From NCBI RefSeq assembly GCF_049274025.1, contig NZ_JBASRV010000039.1: a stretch of 47,417 bases of DNA; one strand, 5' to 3'. Within the stretch, counting starts at the first letter, position 1. Each line of letters begins with the position of its first letter. Below the pieces are notes generated by a model, which saw only the letters and a program-made list of their open reading frames with translations, was not told where the DNA came from and searched no databases. The position numbers and the translations under genes were made by a program. Positions 34,833 through 43,336 of the stretch are shown in pieces. The stretch is from Miniphocaeibacter sp012841535. Lineage in GTDB: Bacteria > Bacillota > Clostridia > Tissierellales > Peptoniphilaceae.

Positions 34833-35053
34833 TCTCCTGTCAACTTAGTTTTTATCCTTTAGGAAAAGATAGGGTAAATAAAGAAGTGGAGAAAGTATTA
34901 GAATTAATAAAAAAATCCAATTTAGAGTATATTATTGGAGATATGTCTACGGTGTTAAAAGGTGAAACAAGTAGAATATATAGCCTATTAGAAAAAATAA
35001 CAAATACTGTTAAAAGTGATTTTGCTATGAATATTACTATATCGAATACTTGA
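34805..35053 (+). CDS. Thiamine-binding/YkoF-like (UPF0045) protein
   Basis: An 82-residue protein matching the MTH1187/YkoF family in pattern: CQLSFYPLG at the start, VEKVLELIKKSNLEYIIGDMSTVLKGE mid-chain, and ALxKI-like LLEKITNT. Members form ferredoxin-like tetramers that bind thiamine or hydroxymethylpyrimidine. The gene lies in a different frame over the last 28 bp of the methyltransferase gene, with AGGTGG 6 bp before the ATG, so translation is probably coupled. The ligand in this organism is unproven. Confidence 0.8.
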   Translation: MCKIQEEKLISCQLSFYPLGKDRVNKEVEKVLELIKKSNLEYIIGDMSTVLKGETSRIYSLLEKITNTVKSDFAMNITISNT

Positions 35054-35092
35054 GGTTTGTACTAATTTAATATAGGTATATTAGGAGATAAA

Positions 35093-35755
35093 ATGGTAGA
35101 AGAAGAAAAAATTATAGAGGAATTTATGTTAAAATTCATGGATGATTCTGCTCATGATATTGAACATATTTACAGAGTTTTGAATTATTCTAAGATAATA
35201 GTCAATAATTATGAAGAGGCTGATAAAAAAATTGTAATTGCATCTGCCTTACTACATGACATAGGTAGGAAAATTCAGTTTAAAAATCCTGAAAAATGTC
35301 ATGCAAAAGAGGGGGGAGAAATTGCCTATACTTTTTTAAAGAAAATAGGATGGAAGGAAAGAGACTGTCAACATGTAAAAGACTGCATAGTATCTCACAG
35401 ATATAGAACTAATAATAAACCTAGTACAATAGAGGCTAAAATAATTTTTGATGCAGATAAATTAGATGTAACAGGGGCTATTGGTATTGCTAGGACTTTA
35501 CTGTACCAAGGTTATGTAAATATTCCTATTTATACTGTTAACGAAAATAATATAGTACATATTGGAAAAAAAGAGGATCCTAGATCTTTTTTTAAGGAAT
35601 ACAACAATAAACTAAAAAAAGTCTATAACTTACTTTATACAAAAGAAGCAAGAAAAATTGCAGAAATTAATAGAAAACATTCAGAAAGTTTCTATAATCA
35701 TTTAATAGAGGAAATTACATTTTCTAGAAATATAAAGTTTGAAGATACAATATAA
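35093..35755 (+). CDS. HD-domain phosphohydrolase
   Basis: A 220-residue protein of the HD superfamily. The metal-binding set is visible: H21 in AHDIEHIYRV, the HD pair in ASALLHDIGRK, a following His in SHRY, and the terminal acid in FDADKLD. The layout resembles the YedJ-type HD hydrolases, which act on nucleotides or phosphate esters; the substrate is unknown. AGGAG precedes the ATG 39 bp after the thiamine-binding-like gene. It ends at a terminator shared with the convergent gene. Confidence 0.87.
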   Translation: MVEEEKIIEEFMLKFMDDSAHDIEHIYRVLNYSKIIVNNYEEADKKIVIASALLHDIGRKIQFKNPEKCHAKEGGEIAYTFLKKIGWKERDCQHVKDCIVSHRYRTNNKPSTIEAKIIFDADKLDVTGAIGIARTLLYQGYVNIPIYTVNENNIVHIGKKEDPRSFFKEYNNKLKKVYNLLYTKEARKIAEINRKHSESFYNHLIEEITFSRNIKFEDTI

Positions 35756-35787
35756 AAACAAAGACTTAGAAAAGTAAGTCTTTGTTT
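35756..35787. terminator. Bidirectional terminator between HD and LiaF-like genes
   Basis: AAACAAAGACTTA pairs perfectly with TAAGTCTTTGTTT around a GAAAAG loop, between two convergent genes. Confidence 0.9.
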
Positions 35788-35792
35788 ACATT

Positions 35793-36662
35793 TTATTGGT
35801 TGATTATTAATTCACCTAAAATATTTTTATAAAAATTTCTTAAAGTACATTTTTCATTACTAACTTGAAATTCTTCATTTGTCTTTCCAATAATAACATA
35901 GGACCAATCCTTTGGTAGAATTAATTCTAAATTTCCAACATATACATTGCAATAAAGTTCAATAATTTGAGATGCAGGGTAAACCTCTTTTAAATTTAAA
36001 GTTGTTTCGCCAAAAGTTGTAGAAATATCTCCACCAGAAAAGGAAGAACTTAAAACCTTTATATTATTTTTTCCAAAAGTATAGGATAAATCAATTAAAT
36101 TACTTTCTATTTCAGTAAATTCATCTTCATATACTTGAGAATTATATTCCCTATAGTCATAAGTAGTGTCATTTCCCTTATTATTTCCATAACTATAATT
36201 TGAATAGGAATAACTTTTGTTTTCATAATTTTTCTTATTTTCCTTATAGCTATAGTTTTTGTTTTTGTCTTTATTTACATCATCATAATAATCTGAAGCT
36301 TCATAATAATATTTATTTGAAGGATTATATTTTGAATTTTTTTCATAATTACTTTTATTTTTTCTTGATTTACTAGGGAATATTAAAATAACACCTATTA
36401 ATATTAAGGTAGCAGCCCAAATTAAAGTCGATAATTTTGGAGTTAAAAGATGTAAATTATCTAATTGGAATAAGACACCAAGGCCTATTAGTAAATAGGA
36501 AGTAATTGTAGACTTTTGTTTTTTAATAATTCTGTAAATACCGTAAATTATTAATACTATTGGCCAGAAATCATATAGGCTGTACCACATATTAATATCT
36601 GTAAACAAACTTAAAATGGAAAATGCTCCGATTAGAACTAAAATAATTCCTATAAATTGCAT
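35793..36662 (-). CDS. LiaF-like membrane protein with Tyr/Asn/Lys-rich linker
   Basis: A 289-residue protein. Residues 1-95 have about four membrane helices in the DUF5668/LiaF pattern (IGIILVLIGAFSIL, FWPIVLIIYGIYRI, LLIGLGVLFQLDNL). Residues about 100-170 are a low-complexity Tyr/Asn/Lys/Ser linker. The C-terminal domain (about 185-289) resembles the LiaF/VraT beta-helix: TFGKNNIKVLSSSFSGGDISTTFG, split here as two short repeats of SxxFGxxxI. LiaF proteins inhibit LiaS kinases in cell-envelope stress signalling, but no liaS-liaR pair is adjacent. The ATG at 36662 with GAGGT upstream is preferred to the GTG at 36674. Confidence 0.8.
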   Translation of the reverse strand: MQFIGIILVLIGAFSILSLFTDINMWYSLYDFWPIVLIIYGIYRIIKKQKSTITSYLLIGLGVLFQLDNLHLLTPKLSTLIWAATLILIGVILIFPSKSRKNKSNYEKNSKYNPSNKYYYEASDYYDDVNKDKNKNYSYKENKKNYENKSYSYSNYSYGNNKGNDTTYDYREYNSQVYEDEFTEIESNLIDLSYTFGKNNIKVLSSSFSGGDISTTFGETTLNLKEVYPASQIIELYCNVYVGNLELILPKDWSYVIIGKTNEEFQVSNEKCTLRNFYKNILGELIINQ

Positions 36663-36682
36663 AAGATACCTCACTTTTATTG

Positions 36683-36696
36683 ATTAACCAGTTAAT
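36683..36696. promoter_or_regulatory. Inverted repeat ahead of the LiaF-like gene
   Basis: ATTAAC-CA-GTTAAT is a perfect 6-2-6 inverted repeat 21 bp upstream of the chosen start, in the 5' untranslated region or promoter. It may be an operator; AT-rich sequence makes chance occurrence possible. Confidence 0.35.
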
Positions 36697-36856
36697 AAAC
36701 CATATAATATTTAATCTATATACTATATAATATTTTATCATGTAATCATTGGAGTAAAATATACAATAATATTAAGATTTTAAAAGGTAATTTATTGCAA
36801 AAATGCTTATTAACCGATAAACTATTACTATATGATTATTTTTAAAGGAGAAAATT

Positions 36857-38332
36857 ATGAGTGATGTAAGATTACGTTTTGCACCAAGTCCAACAGGATA
36901 TTTGCATATTGGTGGTTTAAGAACTGCCTTATATAATTATTTATATGCAAAACAAAATGGTGGGAAATTTTTATTAAGAATAGAGGATACAGACAGAACA
37001 AGATATGTAGAGGGAGCAATTGAAAACTTACTACAAGAACTTTCTTGGGCAGGTATAACTGTAGATGAGGGTGTTGTTCTTGACGAAGAAGGTAAACCTG
37101 TAAGTAAAGGTGATTGTAAACCTTACATTCAATCTGAAAGGGTAGAACAAGGAATCTACAATAAATATATTGATAAATTATTAGAAGAAGGCAAGGCTTA
37201 CTATTGTTTTTGTACTCAAGAAAGATTAGACAAGGTAAGAGAACAACAAAAAGCCGATGGAAAAGTTCCAAGATATGATGGACTTTGTAGAGGTATATCA
37301 TTAGAAGAGGCAAAAAAACGAGTTGCAGCAGGGGAGTCCCATGTAATTAGAATGAAACTTCCAGCTAATAAGGATATTACTTTCCATGATGCAATAAAAG
37401 GAAATGTAACAATTAATACTAATGATATGGATGATCAAGTTTTAATAAAATCAGATGGATTTCCAACCTACCATTTTGCAGTAGTAGTAGACGATCATGA
37501 AATGGGAATAACCCATGTAGTTAGAGGGGACGAATGGCTTCCATCAACTCCAAAACATGTATATCTATACGAAGCATTTGGATGGGAAGCGCCAGAATAT
37601 GTTCACCTACCAACAGTATTAAGTAAATCCGGTAAAAAGCTATCCAAAAGAACTGGAGATGTATCAGTTGGAGATTTTAGGGAAATGGGATATTTACCGG
37701 AAGGGCTAATTAATTACTTAGCCTTAGTAGGTTGGTCACCGGAAACAAATGAAGAAATTTTAAGTTTAGATGAATTAATTAAACAATTCTCTTTTGATAG
37801 GGTATCAAAATCTGGTGGAGTTTTTGATAAGGAGAAATTAGATTGGGTTAATGGTCACTATATAAGGGCTATGGAAATACCAGAACTATCAGAAAAAGTA
37901 AAACCATATTTAGTAAAGGCTGGTTTTATTAATGAGGATATATCTGAAGATAAATTAGCATTAATAACCTTAACTTTCCAAGAGTCTATTTCTAAATTAT
38001 CGGATATAGTAGAGCAATCTGAATTTTTATTTGTAGATAAAATTGAAATTGTAGAAGAAGATGCTAAAGAAATGGCAAGTGGCGAACAAGTACCGGCATT
38101 AATTGAAGCATTTAAAAATGAATTAGACCAAGTAGATGAAGTAGATGAGGAATTTGCAAAAACTGTAATGAAAAAAATTCAAAAGGCTACAGGGGTAAAA
38201 GGCAAGAATTTATTTATGCCAGTAAGAGCTATATTAACGGGAAATGTTCATGGACCTGAACTAGTTCATGTTATACAAATACTAGGTAAAGATGGTATAT
38301 TAAAAAGATTAAATGATTTTAAAATAGCGTAA
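36857..38332 (+). CDS. gltX: Glutamyl-tRNA synthetase
   Basis: A 491-residue class I synthetase. The HIGH motif appears as PSPTGYLHIGGLRTALYN (residues about 10-27), then LRIEDTDRTRYVEG, and the KMSKS motif as KLSKRTGDVSV (about 255-265). The C-terminal helical anticodon-binding domain is complete. It charges tRNA-Glu; whether it also charges tRNA-Gln cannot be decided here. AAGGAG precedes the ATG. No T-box is seen, in contrast to proS and cysS. Confidence 0.96.
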   Translation: MSDVRLRFAPSPTGYLHIGGLRTALYNYLYAKQNGGKFLLRIEDTDRTRYVEGAIENLLQELSWAGITVDEGVVLDEEGKPVSKGDCKPYIQSERVEQGIYNKYIDKLLEEGKAYYCFCTQERLDKVREQQKADGKVPRYDGLCRGISLEEAKKRVAAGESHVIRMKLPANKDITFHDAIKGNVTINTNDMDDQVLIKSDGFPTYHFAVVVDDHEMGITHVVRGDEWLPSTPKHVYLYEAFGWEAPEYVHLPTVLSKSGKKLSKRTGDVSVGDFREMGYLPEGLINYLALVGWSPETNEEILSLDELIKQFSFDRVSKSGGVFDKEKLDWVNGHYIRAMEIPELSEKVKPYLVKAGFINEDISEDKLALITLTFQESISKLSDIVEQSEFLFVDKIEIVEEDAKEMASGEQVPALIEAFKNELDQVDEVDEEFAKTVMKKIQKATGVKGKNLFMPVRAILTGNVHGPELVHVIQILGKDGILKRLNDFKIA

Positions 38333-38414
38333 GTATATATAGACAATAATAATATTTGTGCTATAGATAAATGAAAATGGACTATTTTTTTAAATAATTA
38401 TTAAGGATGAGTAT

Positions 38415-38930
38415 ATGGAAAATAAAAAAAGGATACTTAATGTATTAATAGTTATATTAATTTTATTTATGATATACATTGGTTTACATTTAAAATCCAT
38501 ATATAATCAGACTTATAGTTTTGAATATATTGCAGTTAATGGTCCAATACAACAACAAAAATTGGAATTTTCCAACAAAGAAAGAGACAGTTATATTTTC
38601 TCTCTACAGACAACTTCAAAAATAGAAAAAACTACAAGTGTAACTATTTGGGAAGAGAATAAATTTTTCAAAAACAGGTATAATTATATAGAATCAATAG
38701 CACCGAAAAACGAAGAGGATAATATTTCAATAGATTATTTTCAAGGTAGAGATAAAGGTTATGTTATTGTCTACGGCTATAATAAACCTGGAGAGTTAAT
38801 AGAAACTGTTGAAATAAATGTAGACGGAGAAATAAAAAGAGAAGAGCTGGGAGCTGGAATATTTTTGGAAATTTATGAAACAGCCTTAGGCTCTTATAGT
38901 TTAGAGAATATAGAATATAAGGATAATTAG
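38415..38930 (+). CDS. Uncharacterised membrane-anchored extracellular protein
   Basis: A 171-residue protein with a basic start (MENKKR), one N-terminal membrane helix (about residues 7-26) and an extracytoplasmic domain rich in beta-prone residues (for example YVIVYGYNKPGELIETVEI). No lipobox and no recognised domain. AAGGATG precedes the ATG at short distance. It sits between gltX and cysS, where cysE is found in many Bacillota, but has no similarity to CysE. The function is not assigned. Confidence 0.7.
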   Translation: MENKKRILNVLIVILILFMIYIGLHLKSIYNQTYSFEYIAVNGPIQQQKLEFSNKERDSYIFSLQTTSKIEKTTSVTIWEENKFFKNRYNYIESIAPKNEEDNISIDYFQGRDKGYVIVYGYNKPGELIETVEINVDGEIKREELGAGIFLEIYETALGSYSLENIEYKDN

Positions 38931-38939
38931 GAAAAAACA

Positions 38940-39130
38940 GAAGTAAAATATATTTAGAGAGGGATTGGTTGGTGAAAAATCCATATATTTTCTGCATATG
39001 CGCCTAATTAAATGATTTAATAAATCACGGTTGAACCGTTAGAACTATAAAGTGGATATTTAATAATATCAATTAGAGTGGAACCACGGATTAAATTCGT
39101 CTCTTGCATTTGCAGGAGGCGATTTTTTTT
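38940..39130 (+). ncRNA. Cysteine-specific T-box riboswitch of cysS
   Basis: The leader shows AGAGAGGGATTGGTTGG in stem I, a specifier TGC (38993-38995, a cysteine codon), the T-box core GAGTGGAACCACGG (39076-39089) and a terminator (39097-39130) with a stem ending in TGCATTTGCA and a run of eight T. The bulge reads UGGA and pairs with UCCA, matching the U73 discriminator of tRNA-Cys. A repeat island of about 300 bp then separates it from cysS. Confidence 0.92.
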
Positions 39131-39136
39131 AATGAC

Positions 39137-39429
39137 CTAACCCGATTTATGGAATAAATCGTAGGTAGGTCAGATGCAGCGGAGTCCAAATCTATGATTT
39201 GGCAAACGTAGCCTGCTAATAGCTAACCCGATTTATGGAATAAATCGTAGGTAGGTCAGCAGACAGTTGAAACTAAGTGAACCTTGGTCAACAGGTTGCA
39301 TAAGACCTGTTCCAAAATCAAAGATTTTGACTAGGGCTTCAATATGCAGCGAAGTCCAAATCTATGATTTAGCAAACGTAGCCTGCTAATAGCTAACCCG
39401 ATTTATGGAATAAATCGTAGGTAGGTCAG
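39137..39429. repeat. Hairpin-forming repeat island in the cysS leader
   Basis: Three identical 37-bp copies of element A (39137-39173, 39223-39259, 39393-39429) each hold a hairpin CGATTTA-TGGAA-TAAATCG. Two 49-bp copies of element B (39174-39222, 39344-39392; two mismatches) hold CCAAATC-TAT-GATTTGG, the second copy with a broken last pair. B and A together recur at exactly 170 bp. The 84-bp spacer 39260-39343 carries two more hairpins (ACAGGT..ACCTGT and CAAAATC-AAA-GATTTTG). The island is visibly richer in G+C than its surroundings and has no open reading frame. It resembles a palindromic interspersed repeat (REP/MITE type). The remaining leader, 39430-39608, is AT-rich; TGGTCAACAG from the spacer recurs near 39440. 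Confidence 0.88.
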
Positions 39430-39608
39430 CAAGTCAATTTGGTCAACAGCTTATATGAGATATTTAGTAAAATTAGAGATATGAATAATAAATAGTTATT
39501 ATAGTCTAAATTAAAGCTGGGCTTATAGTTATTAAGTGAAATTTTTATATTTAAATACTAGAAAAAATATATTAAATAGCGAAAATTAAAAAGGAAAGGA
39601 AGAATTTT

Positions 39609-41015
39609 ATGAAAATATATAATACTTTAACAAGAAAAAAAGAAGAGTTTATACCAATAGAAGAAGGAAAAGTAGGTATATATGTTTGTGGACCAACGGT
39701 TTATAATTTTATACATGTTGGAAATGCAAGACCAATGGTTGTATTTGATACTTTAAGAAGATACTTTTTATATAAGGGTTATGATGTAAAATATGTAAGT
39801 AATTTTACAGATATTGACGATAAAATAATCAATAAGGCAAAAGAAGAAGGAGTTGAATTTTCAGAAATAACTAAAAAATATATAAATGCATATTTGGAAA
39901 ACTCTAGAGAATTAAACTTTTTAGAAGATAAGACAATTCATCCAAAAGCAACTGAATATATAGAGCCTATGATAGATTTTGTTTCAGGCTTAGAGAAAAA
40001 GGGTGCAGCCTATAATGTAGATGGAGATGTTTATTTCGACATTACAAAAGCTAAGGACTATGGCAAGCTATCTAAAAAAAATATAGATGAATTACAGGCC
40101 GGTGCTAGAATTTCTGTAACAGATGAAAAGAAAAATCCAATGGATTTTGCCTTATGGAAAAAAAGAAAAGAGGAAACAGAACCTGCATGGGAATCTCCTT
40201 GGGGAATGGGTAGACCTGGCTGGCATTTAGAATGTTCAGTAATGGCAGGTTCAATATTAGGAGAAACAATTGATATTCATGCAGGAGGAGAGGATTTACA
40301 ATTTCCTCATCATGAAAATGAAATAGCTCAGTCAGAAACATTACATGATGAAAAATTTGCTAATTACTGGATGCATAATTCCATGATTACAGTTGATAAT
40401 GAAAAAATGAGTAAATCAAAGGGGAATTTTTTCCTTTTAAATGATATAAGAAAATCATATGATTTGGAAATTGTAAGATTTTGGCTACTTTCAGTTCATT
40501 ATAGAAAACCGATAAATTTTAGTGAAGAAGTAATGGAGCAAACTAAAAATGGACTTGAAAGACTTTATAATGGAAAGAAAAATTTACAGAAACTATTAAA
40601 AACAACTGAAGGAAAATTGTCAGAAGAAGAAAAAGATACTGTTAAAAAAGTAGATGAAATAATAAAGGATTTTGAAACGGCAATGGATGATGATTTGAAT
40701 ACAGCTGACGGAATATCCTCTATTTATGAATTAGTAAAACTAGCAAATAGTACTTTAAAGGAAAAATCATCAAAAGAATTAGTAGAATATATTTACAACT
40801 CTTTAATGAAATTAGCTAATGTAATAGGAATTTTATATAAAGAAGATAAAGAAGAGTCCTTAGATGAACAAGTGGAAAAACTAATAGCTGAAAGACAGGA
40901 AGCAAGAAAGAGCAAAAACTTCCAAAGAGCAGATGAAATCAGAGATGAATTAAAGGAAATGGGAATAACCTTAAAAGACACTAGGGAAGGTGTTGAATGG
41001 AGTATGGATAAATAA
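39609..41015 (+). CDS. cysS: Cysteinyl-tRNA synthetase
   Basis: A 468-residue class I synthetase. Zinc- and substrate-binding YVCGPTVYNFIHVGNARP contains the HIGH-type motif HVGN (residues about 34-37); WHLECSVMA gives the second zinc cysteine, HHENE supplies zinc ligands, and KMSKSKGNF is intact (about 265-273). The C-terminal helical domain is full length. GGAAAGGAAG precedes the ATG. It charges tRNA-Cys and is controlled by the T-box 480 bp upstream. The integrated element begins within about 100 bp of its 3' end. Confidence 0.97.
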   Translation: MKIYNTLTRKKEEFIPIEEGKVGIYVCGPTVYNFIHVGNARPMVVFDTLRRYFLYKGYDVKYVSNFTDIDDKIINKAKEEGVEFSEITKKYINAYLENSRELNFLEDKTIHPKATEYIEPMIDFVSGLEKKGAAYNVDGDVYFDITKAKDYGKLSKKNIDELQAGARISVTDEKKNPMDFALWKKRKEETEPAWESPWGMGRPGWHLECSVMAGSILGETIDIHAGGEDLQFPHHENEIAQSETLHDEKFANYWMHNSMITVDNEKMSKSKGNFFLLNDIRKSYDLEIVRFWLLSVHYRKPINFSEEVMEQTKNGLERLYNGKKNLQKLLKTTEGKLSEEEKDTVKKVDEIIKDFETAMDDDLNTADGISSIYELVKLANSTLKEKSSKELVEYIYNSLMKLANVIGILYKEDKEESLDEQVEKLIAERQEARKSKNFQRADEIRDELKEMGITLKDTREGVEWSMDK

Positions 41016-41075
41016 GCTTGTTAAATACAGGGTTATAAGCTTTGTTGATATATCAAACGTACTAAAAACGTACTA
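41012..41075. other. Candidate attachment-site region of the integrated element
   Basis: Between the cysS 3' end and the integrase gene are a perfect 12-bp palindrome TTGATATATCAA (41045-41056), two tandem copies of AAACGTACTA 11 bp apart (41055-41064, 41066-41075), and a near-duplicate ATAAGCTTGTT/ATAAGCTTTGTT (41012, 41035). Such clusters are typical of integrase arm and core sites. The partner site is outside the window, so the exact core is unknown. Confidence 0.4.
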
Positions 41076-41118
41076 TTAATTTAGAGTTGCTATTTTAGTT
41101 CATGATTTTAAGATATAA

Positions 41119-41154
41119 AAAAGAGTACATTTACTAATCAGTTTGTACTCTTTT
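41119..41154. terminator. Terminator at the integrase 3' end
   Basis: AAAAGAGTAC pairs with GTACTCTTTT across a 16-nt loop, flanked by A and T runs. It covers the integrase stop codon and may also stop transcription from cysS. Confidence 0.8.
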
Positions 41155-42229
41155 CAATCTTTTCCATTAAATTTAATAAATTATCTTCTTGATTAGGGTA
41201 TAGATGAGAATATGTGTTTAAAGTCGTTTCAATCTCCTCATGCCCTAATCTTTTTGATATTACAACTATGTTAACACCATGATGTATTAATAGACTTGCA
41301 TGGCTATGCCTTAAGTCGTGTACTCTTATTTTTTCTAGTCCAGACAATTCAACACCTTTTTTCATTGCCTTGCTAAATGCTGATTTAGTATGGGGTATTA
41401 TTCTATCCGTACCTTTGGGTTTATAAGTTTTATTTTTAAGTTCCTGGAGTTCATCTATAACAGATTTATTTACAAGTATTTTTCTAATACTCTTTTCTGT
41501 CTTTGGTGAAGTAATAATATCCTTGCCCCTTAATCTTTGAAATGATTTATCTATATTGATTTTTTGATTATTAAAATCTATATCATTCCAAGTAAGAGCC
41601 AGTAACTCACCTAATCTCATACCAGTCCAATACAATATATTAAAGCCTACATGAATTAATGGCCTATCCTCATAATGTGAATTGAATAGGTTAAATTCTT
41701 CTAGGCTCCATATTTTCATTTCATCTGAACCAGATTTACCCATTGATCCAGATTTATGTATTGGATTTTCTTTAAGATTATAAAATCTTACTGCATAATT
41801 CATTATTGCTGATAACTGAACATTAATATCTTTTAAGTATGATTCACTGTAAGGCTTGCCAGTCTTTTCATTAATCAATTTCATAATTTGATTTTGCCAG
41901 TTCCTAATTTTAATAGGAGTAATATCTTTTATAGGCATATCTTTGAAATAAGGTAGTATATGCTTTTCAAACATAAACTTTTTAGAATACATAGTCATTT
42001 CCTTAAGTCTATGGCTTAAATCCTCAATATAATGCTCATACAAGGCATTAAGGGGTATTTCCGGACTATAGTCTACACTAGCAAGGAAATTTCTTTCCCA
42101 TTCATCAGCTTCCCTCTTAGTAGCAAAGCCCTCTTTTTTCTTCCTAGTTCTAACTCCTTGAATATTCGTATAGTAAAAGCTACAATACCATTTATTTTTA
42201 GTCTTTGATTCGTTTTTATATGATGGCAT
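41138..42229 (-). CDS. int: Tyrosine-recombinase integrase
   Basis: A 363-residue phage/ICE-type integrase. The N-terminal arm-binding domain has WYCSFYYTNIQGVRTRKKKEGF and KREADEWE (residues 13-45), then a SAM-like core-binding domain with LKDINVQLSAIMNYAV. The catalytic set is present: Arg in GMRLGELL, Lys in the beta-hairpin, HDLRHSHAS (His-x-x-Arg), LGHEEIETTLNTYSHL with the nucleophilic Tyr. It should integrate and excise the element, probably at the site just after cysS. It starts 2 bp after the repressor gene, so both share the leftward transcript. Confidence 0.95.
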   Translation of the reverse strand: MPSYKNESKTKNKWYCSFYYTNIQGVRTRKKKEGFATKREADEWERNFLASVDYSPEIPLNALYEHYIEDLSHRLKEMTMYSKKFMFEKHILPYFKDMPIKDITPIKIRNWQNQIMKLINEKTGKPYSESYLKDINVQLSAIMNYAVRFYNLKENPIHKSGSMGKSGSDEMKIWSLEEFNLFNSHYEDRPLIHVGFNILYWTGMRLGELLALTWNDIDFNNQKINIDKSFQRLRGKDIITSPKTEKSIRKILVNKSVIDELQELKNKTYKPKGTDRIIPHTKSAFSKAMKKGVELSGLEKIRVHDLRHSHASLLIHHGVNIVVISKRLGHEEIETTLNTYSHLYPNQEDNLLNLMEKIEKSTN

Positions 42230-42231
42230 GG

Positions 42232-42990
42232 TTAATCTTCTTCTTTTAATTCTTTTAGTTCATCGATTAGGCTATCAATTATTGTCATTGTAGATCGGTT
42301 AGGATTATTTGAATAAATATCTAATATAGAATTATATAAAGCAATTAAATAATTATCAGAATCATCAGTTATTTCTAAATAAGTATCATAAGTATCTATG
42401 ATTTTTGTATCTTCATGTTGTCTAATAAATAATCTTAAATTTAAGTTTGTTTCTTTATTTAGAGAAAAAAAATTCAATAAATAATATGTGGATTTAACAT
42501 GTACAAAAAAAGAATTTTCTATATCTAAAGAGCTTTTATCAATATTAAATTTTTCTAAAACACCATATAAATATTCAATTGTATTTTTAGAGCTGCCTTC
42601 TACCGCATCTATCATTCTATTTTTTATAACATCGTAAAAATTTATTATTTCAAGACCCTTGGATTTTTTTAGATTAGTTATTTCTTCTAATGAAACAAAC
42701 GAAGAAGCTAGATTTTGCCAACGTAATTCTTTGCTTTTAGTCATTTCAGTTAATGTCAAAATCAATTTTTCGTTTTGAGTTATTTTTTTCCATCCCATTA
42801 AAAGTTCTGGAGAAACGTTGAGAGCTTTAGAAATAGATTCAATGTTTTTAGAACTGATATTTGTAATTTTATTATTCTCATATTTTGATAAAGAAGCATG
42901 AGAAATTCCAGTAACAGCAGATAATTCTTTCAATGTCATATTGTTTTTTTTTCTCAGATATCTAATTCTTTCTCCTATGGTTTCACTCAT
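42232..42990 (-). CDS. XRE-family phage repressor (cI-like)
   Basis: A 252-residue protein with an N-terminal helix-turn-helix of the Cro/CI type (RIRYLRKKNNMTLKELS and GISHASLSKYENNK, residues 8-40). The C-terminal 180 residues show no LexA-type Ser-Lys peptidase motif and are not recognised, so induction by RecA-stimulated self-cleavage is not indicated; the antirepressor at 43979 may do the job. GAGGTGATG precedes the ATG. It is divergent from the Cro-like gene and presumably binds the TTACAAT operators between them. Confidence 0.9.
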   Translation of the reverse strand: MSETIGERIRYLRKKNNMTLKELSAVTGISHASLSKYENNKITNISSKNIESISKALNVSPELLMGWKKITQNEKLILTLTEMTKSKELRWQNLASSFVSLEEITNLKKSKGLEIINFYDVIKNRMIDAVEGSSKNTIEYLYGVLEKFNIDKSSLDIENSFFVHVKSTYYLLNFFSLNKETNLNLRLFIRQHEDTKIIDTYDTYLEITDDSDNYLIALYNSILDIYSNNPNRSTMTIIDSLIDELKELKEED

Positions 42991-43006
42991 TACATCACCT
43001 CATTCT

Positions 43007-43102
43007 AATACAATTATATTAAAAGAAAATTGTAATTACAATAAATATTTAATAATACAATTAAAGTCTTGACTAATAATGTTCGCAAAGTTACAATGTA
43101 AC
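43007..43102. promoter_or_regulatory. Divergent lysogeny control region with operators
   Basis: Leftward promoter: TTGTAA (43041-43036) and TATAAT (43018-43013), 17 bp apart, for repressor-integrase. Rightward promoter: TTGACT (43069-43074) and TACAAT (43092-43097), also 17 bp apart, for the cro-like gene. Operators: the perfect palindrome ATTGTAATTACAAT (43029-43042) covers the leftward -35; GTTAC-AAT-GTAAC (43090-43102) covers the rightward -10; half sites AATACAATTA at 43007 and 43053. The layout matches a phage switch; protein binding is inferred. Confidence 0.75.
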
Positions 43103-43132
43103 TATAAGAATATTGGAAGAGGGGTGAATATT

Positions 43133-43327
43133 TTGAAATTAAGTCCAGAAAAAATTAATATGTATTTGGCAGAGAAGAATATTTTAAAAAAAGAACTGGC
43201 TGAATTATCAGGAATTTCAAGGCAAACAATAATATCTGTTACGAGTGGGAAGTCATGTAGTACGACTACAGCTGGTAAAATTGCTAAGGCTTTAGAAATA
43301 CCGGTAAAAGAAATAATGGAAGATTAG
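43133..43327 (+). CDS. Cro-like XRE-family regulator
   Basis: A 64-residue helix-turn-helix protein beginning MKLSPEKINMYLAEK, with recognition helix near SGISRQTIISV. It starts at TTG 43133, preceded by AGAGGGGTGA. An open frame back to 43079 exists, but the -10 element of the rightward promoter lies inside it, so those upstream codons are not transcribed. It is the first gene of the rightward operon and is expected to oppose the repressor. Confidence 0.82.
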   Translation: MKLSPEKINMYLAEKNILKKELAELSGISRQTIISVTSGKSCSTTTAGKIAKALEIPVKEIMED

Positions 43328-43336
43328 GAGGAGGAA

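Noticed and set aside
36855..37313. 152-codon minus-strand frame over the start of gltX
   Set aside because: It is antisense to the HIGH-motif region of gltX, with Leu/His/Tyr-rich shadow composition.
39137..39429. Possible CRISPR array
   Set aside because: The repeats are unevenly spaced, the intervening sequence is itself repeated, and no cas genes are present, so this is a palindromic repeat island and not CRISPR.
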